Of a stretch of 26,157 nt of DNA, positions 17,751 through 25,629 are shown one piece after another. The stretch covers positions 1 to 26,157 of the forward strand of contig JAEYTM010000325.1 of assembly GCA_023434015.1 (NCBI GenBank). The letters run 5' to 3'. Position numbers and translations under genes: made by a program. Within the stretch, counting starts at the first letter, position 1; each line of letters starts with the position of its first letter. The notes below the pieces were generated by a model. It was not told the origin of the DNA. It made no database searches and saw only the letters and a list, made by a program, of their open reading frames with translations. The stretch is from Pseudomonadota bacterium. GTDB taxonomy: Bacteria > Pseudomonadota > Alphaproteobacteria > Caulobacterales > Caulobacteraceae.

Positions 17751-18449
17751 ATGGCCGCCCACACGCCTCAGATCACCCTGAAAGAAGCCCGGACGTTGCT
17801 CGGTGTCGAACCGACGGCGACGGCCGGCGACCTGCGCCGCGCTTTCCGCGAGGCCGCCAAACAGGCGCACCCCGACCGTCCGGGCGGCGACGAGGCCCGT
17901 TTCCGCCAGGTGGTCGACGCCTATAACCGATTGCGCCAGATCAAGCCGGACGCTGCCTGGTTCATGCAGCCGCCGGCGCCCTGCGCGCCGGCTCCGGAGC
18001 ATCTGTCCATCCCGCCGCAGGTGGCCTTCGGCGGGGGCTCGGTCGAACACGCCCTGCCCGATGGCCGCAGAATCCGCCTGCGGCTGCCCGCCGGCCTCCG
18101 TACCGGCGACAGGGTCCGCGCCGGTCAGGCCGAACTGTCCGTCGTCGTCCGGGGGAGCGAAGGAACCGTGGTGCGCGGCGACGATCTGTGGGTCACCGCG
18201 ACGGTGGACCCCCGCACCCTGGCCGAAGGCGGTCGGATCTCGCTGGAGACCCCGCTGGGGCGACGGATCGTCTGGGTGACGCGCAAGGCCGGCGAGAAGG
18301 GCCTGGTGCGGCTGGCTGGCGCCGGTCTGCCCGCGCGCGGGCGCCACCCCCAAGGCCACCTTTTCATACGGCTGGCTTCCCGGACTTCTGCCCGCGACAC
18401 CGCCGCCCGCGCCCTGCTTCGCCGGTTCGCCGCCGCCTGGGCGGCCTGA
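17751..18449 (+). CDS. J-domain protein with DnaJ-type C-terminal domain, no zinc finger
   Basis: A 232-residue co-chaperone-like protein that should stimulate a DnaK-type ATPase. The J domain (about 8-65) holds the essential HPD at 40-42 (QAHPDRPGG) between helices II and III. After a short proline-rich linker comes one compact beta-rich region (about 80-215; GRRIRLRLPAGLRTGDRVRAGQ, GDDLWVTATVDP, GLPARGRHPQGHLFIRL) resembling the DnaJ/CbpA substrate-binding C-terminal domain. It has no CxxCxGxG zinc repeats and no Gly/Phe-rich region, so it is neither canonical DnaJ nor a full CbpA. It ends in a basic tail. Start ATG 17751. aroC follows after 38 nt on the same strand and may be co-transcribed. 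Confidence 0.88.
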   Translation: MAAHTPQITLKEARTLLGVEPTATAGDLRRAFREAAKQAHPDRPGGDEARFRQVVDAYNRLRQIKPDAAWFMQPPAPCAPAPEHLSIPPQVAFGGGSVEHALPDGRRIRLRLPAGLRTGDRVRAGQAELSVVVRGSEGTVVRGDDLWVTATVDPRTLAEGGRISLETPLGRRIVWVTRKAGEKGLVRLAGAGLPARGRHPQGHLFIRLASRTSARDTAARALLRRFAAAWAA

Positions 18450-18487
18450 GTTTGTGACGCCGCCACCGTTCAGCTAGAAGCCCACGC

Positions 18488-19621
18488 ATGTCGTACAACA
18501 GCTTCGGCCACCTGTTCCGCGTCACCACCTGGGGGGAGAGCCACGGCCCCGCCCTGGGTTGCGTCGTCGACGGTTGTCCCCCCGGCATTTCCCTGACGGA
18601 AGCCGACATCCAGCAGTGGCTGGAGAAGCGCCGTCCGGGCCAGGGCAAGTTCGTCACCCAACGCCAGGAACCGGACGCCGTGCGCATCCTCTCCGGCGTC
18701 TTCGCCGACGAGCGCACCGACGGCCAGGTGACGACGGGCACGCCGATCTCGCTGATGATCGAGAACACCGACCAACGCAGCCGCGACTATTCGGAGATCG
18801 CCACCTCGTTCCGGCCCGGCCACGCCGACTACGCCTATTTCGCCAAGTACGGCGTGCGCGACTATCGCGGCGGCGGTCGTCAGTCGGCCCGTGAGACGGC
18901 GGCGCGTGTCGCCGCCGGGGCTGTCGCGCGCAAGATCCTGGATGGCGTCACCATCCGCGGGGCGGTGGTGCAGATCGGGCCCCATGCCGTCGACCCGGCG
19001 CGGATGGACTGGGACCAGACCGAGCGGAACCCCTTCTGGTGTCCGGACGCCGATATGGTCCCGGTCTGGGAGGAGCATCTTGAGAAGATCCGCAAGTCCG
19101 GCTCCTCCACCGGCGCCGTCGTCGCGGTCGAGGCCGTCGGGGCGCCGGCGGGCTGGGGGGCGCCGGTCTATGGCAAGCTGGACGCCGAACTGGCCGCGGC
19201 CCTGATGTCGATCAACGCTGCCAAGGGCGTAGAGATCGGCGCAGGCTTTGCTTCCGCCGCCTTCTCCGGCGAAGAGAATGCGGACGAGATGCGCCTCGGC
19301 GCCGACGGGACGCCGGTGTTCCTGTCCAATCAGGCGGGCGGCGTGCTGGGCGGCATCTCCACCGGTCAGCCGATCACCGCCCGGGTGGCGTTCAAGCCGA
19401 CCTCGTCGATCCTGACCCTGCGGCGCAGCCTCAACGAGGCCGGCGAGGAGATCGACCTGCGCACCAAGGGCCGGCACGACCCCTGCGTCGGCATCCGTGC
19501 GGTTCCGGTGGTCGAGGCGATGGTCGCCTGCGTGCTCGCCGACGCCTTCCTGCGCCATCGCGGGCAGACCGGCGGCGGCGCCTTCGCGCCGGGGCCTGAC
19601 TCCAGGGCGAGCCGCAAGTAA
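18488..19621 (+). CDS. aroC: Chorismate synthase
   Basis: A 377-residue cytoplasmic enzyme converting 5-enolpyruvylshikimate 3-phosphate to chorismate with reduced FMN, the last common step of aromatic amino acid synthesis. Conserved stretches: MSYNSFGHLFRVTTWGESHG (first chorismate synthase signature), RRPGQGKFVTQRQEPD, RPGHADYAYFAKYGVRDYRG, GGRQSARETAARVAAGA, NQAGGVLGGISTGQPI and RHDPCVGIRAVPVVEAM. Length is usual. The start is fixed by the conserved N-terminus at ATG 18488; only a weak AGAAG lies upstream. It follows the J-domain gene closely. A chorismate mutase gene that uses its product begins at 25758 in this window. Confidence 0.98.
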   Translation: MSYNSFGHLFRVTTWGESHGPALGCVVDGCPPGISLTEADIQQWLEKRRPGQGKFVTQRQEPDAVRILSGVFADERTDGQVTTGTPISLMIENTDQRSRDYSEIATSFRPGHADYAYFAKYGVRDYRGGGRQSARETAARVAAGAVARKILDGVTIRGAVVQIGPHAVDPARMDWDQTERNPFWCPDADMVPVWEEHLEKIRKSGSSTGAVVAVEAVGAPAGWGAPVYGKLDAELAAALMSINAAKGVEIGAGFASAAFSGEENADEMRLGADGTPVFLSNQAGGVLGGISTGQPITARVAFKPTSSILTLRRSLNEAGEEIDLRTKGRHDPCVGIRAVPVVEAMVACVLADAFLRHRGQTGGGAFAPGPDSRASRK

Positions 19622-19648
19622 GCAGCGTTCATGAACGCCCAGCGCGCG

Positions 19649-19675
19649 TTCTGAGATTTACTTGCAACCTCAGAA
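19649..19675. repeat. Inverted repeat in the aroC to response-regulator gap
   Basis: TTCTGAG and CTCAGAA form a perfect seven-nt inverted repeat separated by 13 nt. There is no T run, so it is a weak terminator candidate and could instead be a protein-binding site. A second short palindrome, GCGTTCATGAACGC, lies at 19625-19638 right after the aroC stop. Confidence 0.35.
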
Positions 19676-19706
19676 ACTTAAGCCGGTCTCCAGGCGGCGT
19701 TTTCCG

Positions 19707-19735
19707 TTGACCGCCTTCATCGAGCGGCGTTAACC
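19707..19735 (+). promoter_or_regulatory. Candidate promoter of the response regulator gene
   Basis: TTGACCG at 19707-19713 is followed after 14 nt by CGTTAACC, partly matching the Caulobacter housekeeping promoter pattern (TTGACGS, 10-14 nt, GCTANAWC). It would give a leader of about 55 nt before the TTG start. Confidence 0.35.
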
Positions 19736-19795
19736 GGCGGCCTCCTGGTCGCCGCGGTCATCCTCGGGCGACGGCGCCGAGCCCGCGAAACCGTC

Positions 19796-20311
19796 TTGCG
19801 CTACGATCGCCTCCGCATCCTCCTGATCGACGACAACGCCCACATGCGGCAGCTGCTGGCCGCGGTGCTGCGTTCCGTCGGGGTCCGCGAGGTGTTCGAA
19901 GCCGGCGACGGCGCCGAGGCGCTGCAGCTGCTCCGCGAACAGCACGTCGATATCGTTATGACCGACCTGGCGATGAAGGGGATCGACGGAATGGATCTGG
20001 TGCGGACGCTGCGGACCTCCCGCCAAAGTCCCTGCCCGATGGTCCCGATCATCGTGGTCAGCGGCCATGCGACGACCCGGGCGGTCCACGCGGCGCGCGC
20101 GGCGGGGGCGAACGAGTTCCTGGCCAAGCCGATCACCGCCCGGGGCGTGGTCGAGCGCATCCATCAAGTGATTGGCCACGCGCGCGCCTTCATCCGCACC
20201 GACGACTATTTCGGCCCTGACCGCCGCAGGCGCATCGAGATCACTTTCCGCGGCCCCTGGCGGCGGGCCACCGACGCCGTGCTGCAAATGGCCGCAGACC
20301 TCGACGGCTGA
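19796..20311 (+). CDS. Single-domain response regulator (CheY-like receiver) with basic tail
   Basis: A 171-residue cytoplasmic signalling protein. The receiver domain (about 6-125) has the acidic pair D12/D13 (LLIDDN), the phosphoacceptor D57 (IVMTDLAMKG), the switch serine S89 (VVSGH) and the invariant lysine K111 (LAKPIT). All active-site residues are present, so phosphorylation is expected. There is no DNA-binding or enzymatic output domain; a 45-residue tail with YFGPDRRRR follows, a motif I associate with alphaproteobacterial receivers. No kinase gene is adjacent. The TTG at 19796 is the only ATG/GTG/TTG in a suitable place, with no obvious Shine-Dalgarno, so the exact start is uncertain. 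It probably acts through protein-protein contacts. Confidence 0.9.
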   Translation: MRYDRLRILLIDDNAHMRQLLAAVLRSVGVREVFEAGDGAEALQLLREQHVDIVMTDLAMKGIDGMDLVRTLRTSRQSPCPMVPIIVVSGHATTRAVHAARAAGANEFLAKPITARGVVERIHQVIGHARAFIRTDDYFGPDRRRRIEITFRGPWRRATDAVLQMAADLDG

Positions 20312-20368
20312 TCGCCATTACCCCGGCGGTCTTATCGGGCAGGATGGCGGTCAAGCAGGGATAGTCCG

Positions 20369-20599
20369 ATGACCGTGGATGCCGCCGCCACCCGTGCCTT
20401 CGTCATGCGCTCCGCGGCCCTCTGCGCCGCCGCAACCCTGCTGTCGGGCTGCCTCGCTGTGGCCGCGACGGGAGCTGTCGTGGGAACGGCCGCCGCTGTC
20501 ACCGGCGCGGCTGTGAAGGGCACGGCGAAGGGCGCGGGAATGGTGGTCGGCGCCGCGATTCCCGGCGACGGCGACGACGACGACCGGCGGAAGCGCTAG
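20369..20599 (+). CDS. Small glycine-zipper lipoprotein
   Basis: A 76-residue predicted lipoprotein. A perfect lipobox LLSG-C (C28) follows a hydrophobic signal segment. The mature part is about 49 residues: an alanine/glycine/valine-rich stretch with small residues regularly spaced (AVAATGAVVGTAAAVTGAAVKG), then an acidic-basic tail GDGDDDDRRKR. The small-residue spacing suggests a helix that packs in the membrane or self-associates. The ATG at 20369 has an AGGGA a few nt upstream; an ATG at 20405 would still leave a short signal peptide. The stop TAG shares a CTAG with the convergent queD stop. Function is unknown; similar short lipoproteins are common in Caulobacterales to my recollection. 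Confidence 0.75.
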   Translation: MTVDAAATRAFVMRSAALCAAATLLSGCLAVAATGAVVGTAAAVTGAAVKGTAKGAGMVVGAAIPGDGDDDDRRKR

Positions 20600-20976
20600 G
20601 TGCGGACCACCAGGGCGCAGCTTTCGCCGATGGTCGGCCGCGAGATCACGATCCGCGACAGGCCCGGGAAAGCCGGCTTCAGGCGCTCGGCGAAATAGAC
20701 GCAGATGTGCTCCAGCGTCGGGCTTTCCAGCCCGGGCTTCTCATTGAGCAGGCCATGGTCCAGTTCGCCAGCGATGGCCTTCAGCGCCGTATCGAGCTCG
20801 GCGAGGTCGGCCACCCAGCCGACGGGACCGGTCGCCGGACCGCGCACCGTCGCCTCGACCCGGAAGGAGTGGCCGTGCAGGCGCGTATAGGGGCTGCCCG
20901 GTGCGCCACCGTCGGGCAGATGGTGGGCCGCGTCAAAGCCGGCGGCCTTGGTGATCTCGAAAACAGGTTCGTTCAT
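20596..20976 (-). CDS. queD: 6-carboxytetrahydropterin synthase-like protein (QueD family), catalytic Cys replaced
   Basis: A 126-residue protein of the 6-pyruvoyltetrahydropterin synthase fold. QueD converts 7,8-dihydroneopterin triphosphate to 6-carboxytetrahydropterin in queuosine precursor synthesis. Zinc ligands are visible in FDAAHHL and LHGHSF (H34, H36), and the LDHGLLN segment supplies the Asp-His pair. The CxxxHGH cysteine of Escherichia coli QueD is a tyrosine here (Y30 in PYTRLHGH), and the late KET segment reads SRPTIGESC. The ATG at 20976 is preferred over a TTG at 21006. The gene lies 37 nt after queE, as third gene of a queC-queE-queD operon, which supports a role in that pathway despite the missing cysteine. 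Confidence 0.88.
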   Translation of the reverse strand: MNEPVFEITKAAGFDAAHHLPDGGAPGSPYTRLHGHSFRVEATVRGPATGPVGWVADLAELDTALKAIAGELDHGLLNEKPGLESPTLEHICVYFAERLKPAFPGLSRIVISRPTIGESCALVVRT

Positions 20977-21013
20977 GCCAGCAGTCTTGGGCGTCACGGA
21001 GGCCAAGACGGCC

Positions 21014-21646
21014 TCAGGCGATGCCGAGGTATTTGTGAGTTTGGACGCTTAAACGCCAGCGAGGGTGCGCGAGGCAATAGGCGATCGCCGCCTCGGTGTT
21101 GCGGGCGCGGTCCGGACCGTCCATCGGCTGCAGCAGGAAGCGCTCGAAATCCAGCTCTTCGAAACGGGCCGGATCGACGCCGGGTTGGGGGAAGACCAGC
21201 TTCAGCTCCTGTCCGCGGGTCTGCACGACCGGGGCGTCGGCCTTGGGGCTGACGCAGATCCAGTCCACCCCCGCCGGGACCGGCAGGGTGCCGTTGGTTT
21301 CCAGCGCCAGGGAGAACCCCCGGCGGTGCAGCGCCTCGACCAGGCCGGCGTCGACCTGCAGCAGCGGCTCGCCCCCGGTCAGCACCACCAGTCGCTCGCC
21401 CGGTCCGCCGATCCAGGCCGCCTCGACGGCCGCCGCCAGATCGTCGGCCGTCGCGAACCGTCCGCCGCCGGGACCGTCCATGCCGACGAAATCGGTGTCG
21501 CAGAAGGTGCAGACAGCCGTCTCGCGATCCTGCTCGCGTCCCGACCAGAGGTTGCAGCCGGCAAAGCGGCAGAACACCGCGGCGCGGCCGGCCTGGCCGC
21601 CCTCGCCCTGCAGCGTCAGGAATATCTCCTTCACCGCATAGCTCAT
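21014..21646 (-). CDS. queE: 7-carboxy-7-deazaguanine synthase (radical SAM)
   Basis: A 210-residue radical SAM enzyme that contracts 6-carboxytetrahydropterin to 7-carboxy-7-deazaguanine. The N-terminal FLTLQGEGGQAGRAAVFCRFAGCNLW is typical of the family. The iron-sulfur cysteines are C31, C46 and C49, giving the CX14CX2C spacing known for a QueE subgroup rather than the usual radical SAM CX3CX2C. Further signatures are TFCDTDFVG, VLTGGEPLLQ, ETNGTLP, CVSPKA and FLLQPMDG. It ends with VQTHKYLGIA. The ATG at 21646 overlaps the queC stop as ATGA; the longer open frame into queC is rejected. It sits between queC and queD. Confidence 0.96.
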   Translation of the reverse strand: MSYAVKEIFLTLQGEGGQAGRAAVFCRFAGCNLWSGREQDRETAVCTFCDTDFVGMDGPGGGRFATADDLAAAVEAAWIGGPGERLVVLTGGEPLLQVDAGLVEALHRRGFSLALETNGTLPVPAGVDWICVSPKADAPVVQTRGQELKLVFPQPGVDPARFEELDFERFLLQPMDGPDRARNTEAAIAYCLAHPRWRLSVQTHKYLGIA

Positions 21647-22365
21647 GGCCGGAGCACCGCCCGTCCACCAGCGACCCAGCCGTCCCAGCCCCGGGCGCGC
21701 AGCTCGCACGCCGGACAGGTCCCGCATCCGTAGCCCCAGGGCCGGCGGATTTCGCGCGCGCCCAGATAGCATGTGTGGCTGTCCTCGACGATCAGGTCGA
21801 CCAGAGTCTCCCCGCCCAGACCCTTGGCCAGGGCCCAGGTCTCGGCCTTGGTCAGGTGCATCAGCGGCGTCTCGATGACGAAGTCCTGCGCCATGCCGAG
21901 GTTCAGGGCGGCCTGGAGCGCGTCCAGCGTGTCGCGGCGGCAGTCGGGATAGCCGGAGAAGTCGGTTTCGCACATGCCGCCGACCAGCGACCGCAGGCCG
22001 CGGCGATCGGCCAACGCCGCGGCGTAGGCGAAGAAGACCAGATTCCGGCCGGGCACGAAGGTCGATGGCAGACCCTTGCCAGTCATCTCTATGGCGCGAT
22101 CGGTCGTAAGCGCCGAGTCGCCGACGGCGCCGAAGCCGCGGATATCCAGCATGTGGTCGTCGCCGAGCCGCGCCGCCCAGTCTGGGAACCGGCGGGCGAT
22201 ATCCGCTCGCACCTCGGCCCGGGCCTCCAGTTCGACGGCATGTCGCTGTCCATAATCGAACCCGACGGTCTCGACCCGGCCGTAGCGCGCAAGCGCCCAG
22301 GCCAGACAGACTGTGGAATCCTGTCCGCCGGAAAACAGTACGAGCGCGCCCGAGGTCTCAGTCAT
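21643..22365 (-). CDS. queC: 7-cyano-7-deazaguanine (preQ0) synthase
   Basis: A 240-residue ATP-dependent enzyme that turns 7-carboxy-7-deazaguanine into preQ0 using ammonia. The N-terminal PP-loop ALVLFSGGQDSTVCLAWAL binds ATP. FDYGQRH, STFVPGRNLVFF, GGMCETDFSGYPDCR and ETPLMHLTKAETW are family-specific. The C-terminal CYLGAREIRRPWGYGCGTCPACELR carries the four zinc cysteines. An in-frame ATG at 22374 would add three residues (MGA); I chose 22365 because family members begin MT...ALVLFSGG. No strong ribosome site is visible for either. First gene of queC-queE-queD, divergent from the TonB-dependent receptor across a 341-nt gap. Confidence 0.96.
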   Translation of the reverse strand: MTETSGALVLFSGGQDSTVCLAWALARYGRVETVGFDYGQRHAVELEARAEVRADIARRFPDWAARLGDDHMLDIRGFGAVGDSALTTDRAIEMTGKGLPSTFVPGRNLVFFAYAAALADRRGLRSLVGGMCETDFSGYPDCRRDTLDALQAALNLGMAQDFVIETPLMHLTKAETWALAKGLGGETLVDLIVEDSHTCYLGAREIRRPWGYGCGTCPACELRARGWDGWVAGGRAVLRP

Positions 22366-22706
22366 GGCGCCCATATGCGCGCTACACGCGCCAGGGGGAA
22401 GATGGGCAAGTGTTGGGAAAATCTTGAATGTCGTTCAGCGGATCCGGCCAAGTTTCCGTAAGGTAACCTGATCCACGCGCCGGCGCTGCTCCGGAGTCCG
22501 GCCAGTTTAAGGCGACGACTCCAGCGTTTATCGCGCCCCAGGCCTGGAGATACGGGGCCGGCATTTCCGCAACGGCCGCGCTGAAGATTAAGACCTCCTC
22601 CCCCACCACACGCCGGCCGCAGTTGACACAACGACGGTATCGAATGAGCCTCAACCCAGGCGGAAGGGGCCGACACAGAGTTCCGACGCCATCTGGGAGG
22701 AATGAG
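22366..22706. other. Divergent regulatory region between queC and the second TonB-dependent receptor
   Basis: A 341-nt gap with no convincing gene. On the plus strand it holds a perfect TTGACA (22623-22628) without a good -10, and GGGAGG just before the receptor ATG. It has two GANTC sites (GAGTC 22494-22498, GACTC 22517-22521), the methylation target of CcrM in Caulobacter relatives, and a CCAGGCCTGG palindrome at 22538-22547. I looked for a preQ1 riboswitch ahead of queC and saw none. Confidence 0.55.
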
Positions 22707-25577
22707 ATGTCGAACACTCTGCATCTGCGGGGCCTGCTGGTCATGGGCGCCTCGGCGATTGCGCTGACCTCGGTCGCCGGTCCCGCCACAGCGCAGACCA
22801 CCGGCGGTTCCGTCATCCAGGAACTGGTGGTCACGGCGCAGCGGCGCGAGGAAGGTCTGCAGGACGTGCCGGTCGCGGTCTCCGCCTTCTCCGAGGAAAG
22901 CCTGCGGACCCAGAGGCTCGACGGGGGGCAGAACCTGCTCCAGGCGATCCCCAACGTGAACTTCTCCAGAGGAAATTTCGGCGGCTTCAACTTCTCCGTC
23001 CGCGGCATCGGCACCAAGGTCGTCGGCGGGTCCGGCGAGGCGGGGGTGAGCTTCCACCAGAACGGCAGCCCGCAGACCTCCAACCGGTTGGCCGACGCGG
23101 AGTTCTACGACGTCGATCGCGTTGAGGTGTTGCGCGGCCCTCAGGGCACTCTCTACGGCCGCAACGCCACCGGCGGCGTCGTAAACGTCATCACCACCAA
23201 GCCGGGCGAAGACTACGGCGGCTATGTTTCGGGCGAGTACGGCAACTACGACAGCATGCGCCTGCGCGGCGCGCTGAACGTACCGATCAACGACATGATG
23301 GCGATCCGTTGGGCCGGTTTCTACCTCAACCGCGACGGCTACGGGACCAACAGCTTCACCGGCAACGACACCGACGACCGCAACATCACCTCGTCGCGCC
23401 TGTCGTTCCGACTGCACCCGAACGACGCCTTGGACGTCACCGCCCTTTGGGAGCACTTCAACGAGAAGGACAGCCGCTCGCGCATCGGCAAACAGCTCTG
23501 CATCACCGACCCGGGGCCGACGAGCCTCGGCGCGGTGCCGGTCAGCGCGAACAACCAGGGCTATCTCAGCCAGGGCTGCCTGCCTGGCTCGCGATACCAG
23601 GCCGCCGCCTACGGCGCGCCCCACAGCGTCGCCACCCTGGGCGGCCTGCTCGGCCAGGCCTCGGGCCTGGCGCAGGGCGACCTCAACGCCGGCAAGGTCC
23701 AGGACCGGAATCTGCACAACATCGAATCCGTGCGCGAGCCGATCTATCAGGCCCAGCAGGACTTCTTCCAGATCGACGTCCAGCTTCGGCTCAGCGACAC
23801 CCTGACCCTGAACTCCCTGACCAGCGTCAACTACAACGACGGCTATTCCTATCAGGACTACAACCGCACCATCCCGACGCGGCCATTCAGCCCGGTCGGA
23901 GCGCTGGCGGCGATCTTCCCCGGCGGCTTCGTCGACGACCCGCAGGTCGGGCGCTCGAACCTGCTGCGCCAGTTCGACATGGGCACGCTGGATTCCAAGG
24001 AGTTCACCCAGGAAGTCCGCCTGTCTTCGAACACCGGAGGGGCGTTCGACTTCAGCCTCGGCGCCATCCACATCAAGTACCAGTCGACCACCGACTACTA
24101 CGTGTTCTCGAACGGCCTGACCGCCTATGCTCAGCTGCAGGATATCCTGGCGGGCCAGCCCGGCCGGTTTCCCTTCTATGTCGACCCTTCGTTCCCCCCG
24201 AGCGATGGGGAAGGACACAACTATTATGACTCCCGCACCAGCAACCGGATCACCTCCAACGCGGTGTTCGGAGAGGTGTACTGGCGTCCCAGCGATACCT
24301 TCTCGGTCACCGGCGGCCTTCGCCTGACCGAGGACAAGAAGCGCAACATTCCCTATCCCGTGGTCCTGCTCGCGCAGCCGACGCGGGTCGCCCCGCCGCC
24401 CGGCTCAGGCGTGATCCCGAACCCCAGCTTCAACGGCGGGCGCGGCTTCCCCCCGCCGACGATTCTGCGGCGCAAGGACACCGCCACCACCGGGCGGCTG
24501 AACGTGGAGTGGAGCCCCGACCTCGCATTCAGCGAACAGTCGATGTTCTACGCCACCTATTCGCGCGGCTATAAGGGCGGCGGGTTCAACACCCCCTGCG
24601 ACAACCAGTCTCCGGGATGTGGGGCGGTGCCCCAGACCTTCGCGCCGGAATTCGTCAGCGCCTATGAGATCGGCACGAAGAACGTGCTGGCCGGCGGCAG
24701 CGTGGTCCTGAACGCCACCGCCTTCTACTACGACTACAAGGACTACCAGATCTCCGGGATCATTAATAAGTCGGCGGTCAACACCAACGTCGACGCCAAG
24801 ATCAAGGGGATCGAGCTGGAAAGCGTCTGGCAGCCGGTCCGCAACCTGCGCTTCAACCTCAACGCCGGCTGGCTCGACAGCGAAATCCAGGGGGGCTCGC
24901 AGGTCGACACCCAGGACCGCACCCAGGGCAATCCGGCGCTGGCGGTCATCAAGGCCCAGGACGGGGCGAACTGCGTGGTCAACCGCGCGGGCCTGGCCCA
25001 GCTCGTGGCCATCAACCAGGGTCTGCCCGGAACGCCGACCATCCCCGGCGTCACCGGCAGCCCGACGGCCCTGCTCGGCGCCTGCAACGGCCTGTTCTCG
25101 GCCTTCGGCCTCTACAACTACACCGGCATGAACGTCACCACCGCGCCGATCTTTGTCAACGGCGCGCCGGGCCCGAACACCACCGTGCAGGTGGGCCAGG
25201 GCGTGGCCGTGGCGCTGGCCGGCAAGGAGCTGCCCAACTCGCCGAAATGGACGCTCAACATCGGCGCCCAGTACACCTTCGAATTCGGCAGCGACTGGCA
25301 GGCGGTGCTGCGCGGCGACTACTACCGCCAGGACGACAGCTATGCCCGGATCTTCAACTCCACGACCGACGAGCTGACGGGCTACAAGAACGTCAACGCC
25401 ACCCTGACCATCACCAACAGCCCGCTGGATATGGACATCCAGCTGTTCATCAAGAACATCACCGACGAGACGCCGATCACCGACCTCTATCTGACCGACG
25501 ACTCCTCCGGCCTCTACACCAACACCTTCACCATGGAGCCCCGCACCTACGGCGTGGTGCTCACCAAGCGCTTCTGA
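22707..25577 (+). CDS. TonB-dependent outer-membrane receptor
   Basis: A 956-residue outer-membrane transporter. The signal peptide ends near GPATAQ (about residue 30). IQELVVTAQRREEGLQDVPVAV is the usual TonB-box and early plug sequence of Caulobacterales/Sphingomonadales receptors. The plug continues with VEVLRGPQGTLYGRNATGGVVNVITTKP. The barrel ends in YGVVLTKRF, with the terminal phenylalanine for outer-membrane assembly. YSRGYKGGGFN and YEIGTKNVL are barrel motifs of this subfamily. A GGGAGG six to seven nt before ATG 22707 fixes the start; the longer open frame from 22623 lacks a signal peptide. Substrate unknown; siderophore, cobalamin or plant-glycan uptake are all possible. A strong terminator follows, so it is likely monocistronic. 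It is only distantly like the receptor at 5009. Confidence 0.95.
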   Translation: MSNTLHLRGLLVMGASAIALTSVAGPATAQTTGGSVIQELVVTAQRREEGLQDVPVAVSAFSEESLRTQRLDGGQNLLQAIPNVNFSRGNFGGFNFSVRGIGTKVVGGSGEAGVSFHQNGSPQTSNRLADAEFYDVDRVEVLRGPQGTLYGRNATGGVVNVITTKPGEDYGGYVSGEYGNYDSMRLRGALNVPINDMMAIRWAGFYLNRDGYGTNSFTGNDTDDRNITSSRLSFRLHPNDALDVTALWEHFNEKDSRSRIGKQLCITDPGPTSLGAVPVSANNQGYLSQGCLPGSRYQAAAYGAPHSVATLGGLLGQASGLAQGDLNAGKVQDRNLHNIESVREPIYQAQQDFFQIDVQLRLSDTLTLNSLTSVNYNDGYSYQDYNRTIPTRPFSPVGALAAIFPGGFVDDPQVGRSNLLRQFDMGTLDSKEFTQEVRLSSNTGGAFDFSLGAIHIKYQSTTDYYVFSNGLTAYAQLQDILAGQPGRFPFYVDPSFPPSDGEGHNYYDSRTSNRITSNAVFGEVYWRPSDTFSVTGGLRLTEDKKRNIPYPVVLLAQPTRVAPPPGSGVIPNPSFNGGRGFPPPTILRRKDTATTGRLNVEWSPDLAFSEQSMFYATYSRGYKGGGFNTPCDNQSPGCGAVPQTFAPEFVSAYEIGTKNVLAGGSVVLNATAFYYDYKDYQISGIINKSAVNTNVDAKIKGIELESVWQPVRNLRFNLNAGWLDSEIQGGSQVDTQDRTQGNPALAVIKAQDGANCVVNRAGLAQLVAINQGLPGTPTIPGVTGSPTALLGACNGLFSAFGLYNYTGMNVTTAPIFVNGAPGPNTTVQVGQGVAVALAGKELPNSPKWTLNIGAQYTFEFGSDWQAVLRGDYYRQDDSYARIFNSTTDELTGYKNVNATLTITNSPLDMDIQLFIKNITDETPITDLYLTDDSSGLYTNTFTMEPRTYGVVLTKRF

Positions 25578-25602
25578 CGCGCTGGCGCGACGCAGGGACC
25601 AG

Positions 25603-25629
25603 GGGCGGCGGGGCGACCCGCCGCCCTTT
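25603..25629 (+). terminator. Rho-independent terminator after the second TonB-dependent receptor, GNRA loop
   Basis: A perfect 10-bp stem GGGCGGCGGG / CCCGCCGCCC with a GCGA loop is followed by TTTCTC, 26 nt after the receptor stop. Stem and loop type nearly repeat the terminator at 4954-4981. Confidence 0.88.

Noticed and set aside
22366..22706. Possible preQ1 riboswitch ahead of queC
   Set aside because: I looked for a short pseudoknot-type aptamer with an A-rich tail near the queC start and saw only GC-rich short repeats; nothing matches.
22362..24218. A 618-codon open frame on the minus strand
   Set aside because: Antisense to the second TonB-dependent receptor, with compositionally biased translation; it does not represent an upstream extension of the que operon.
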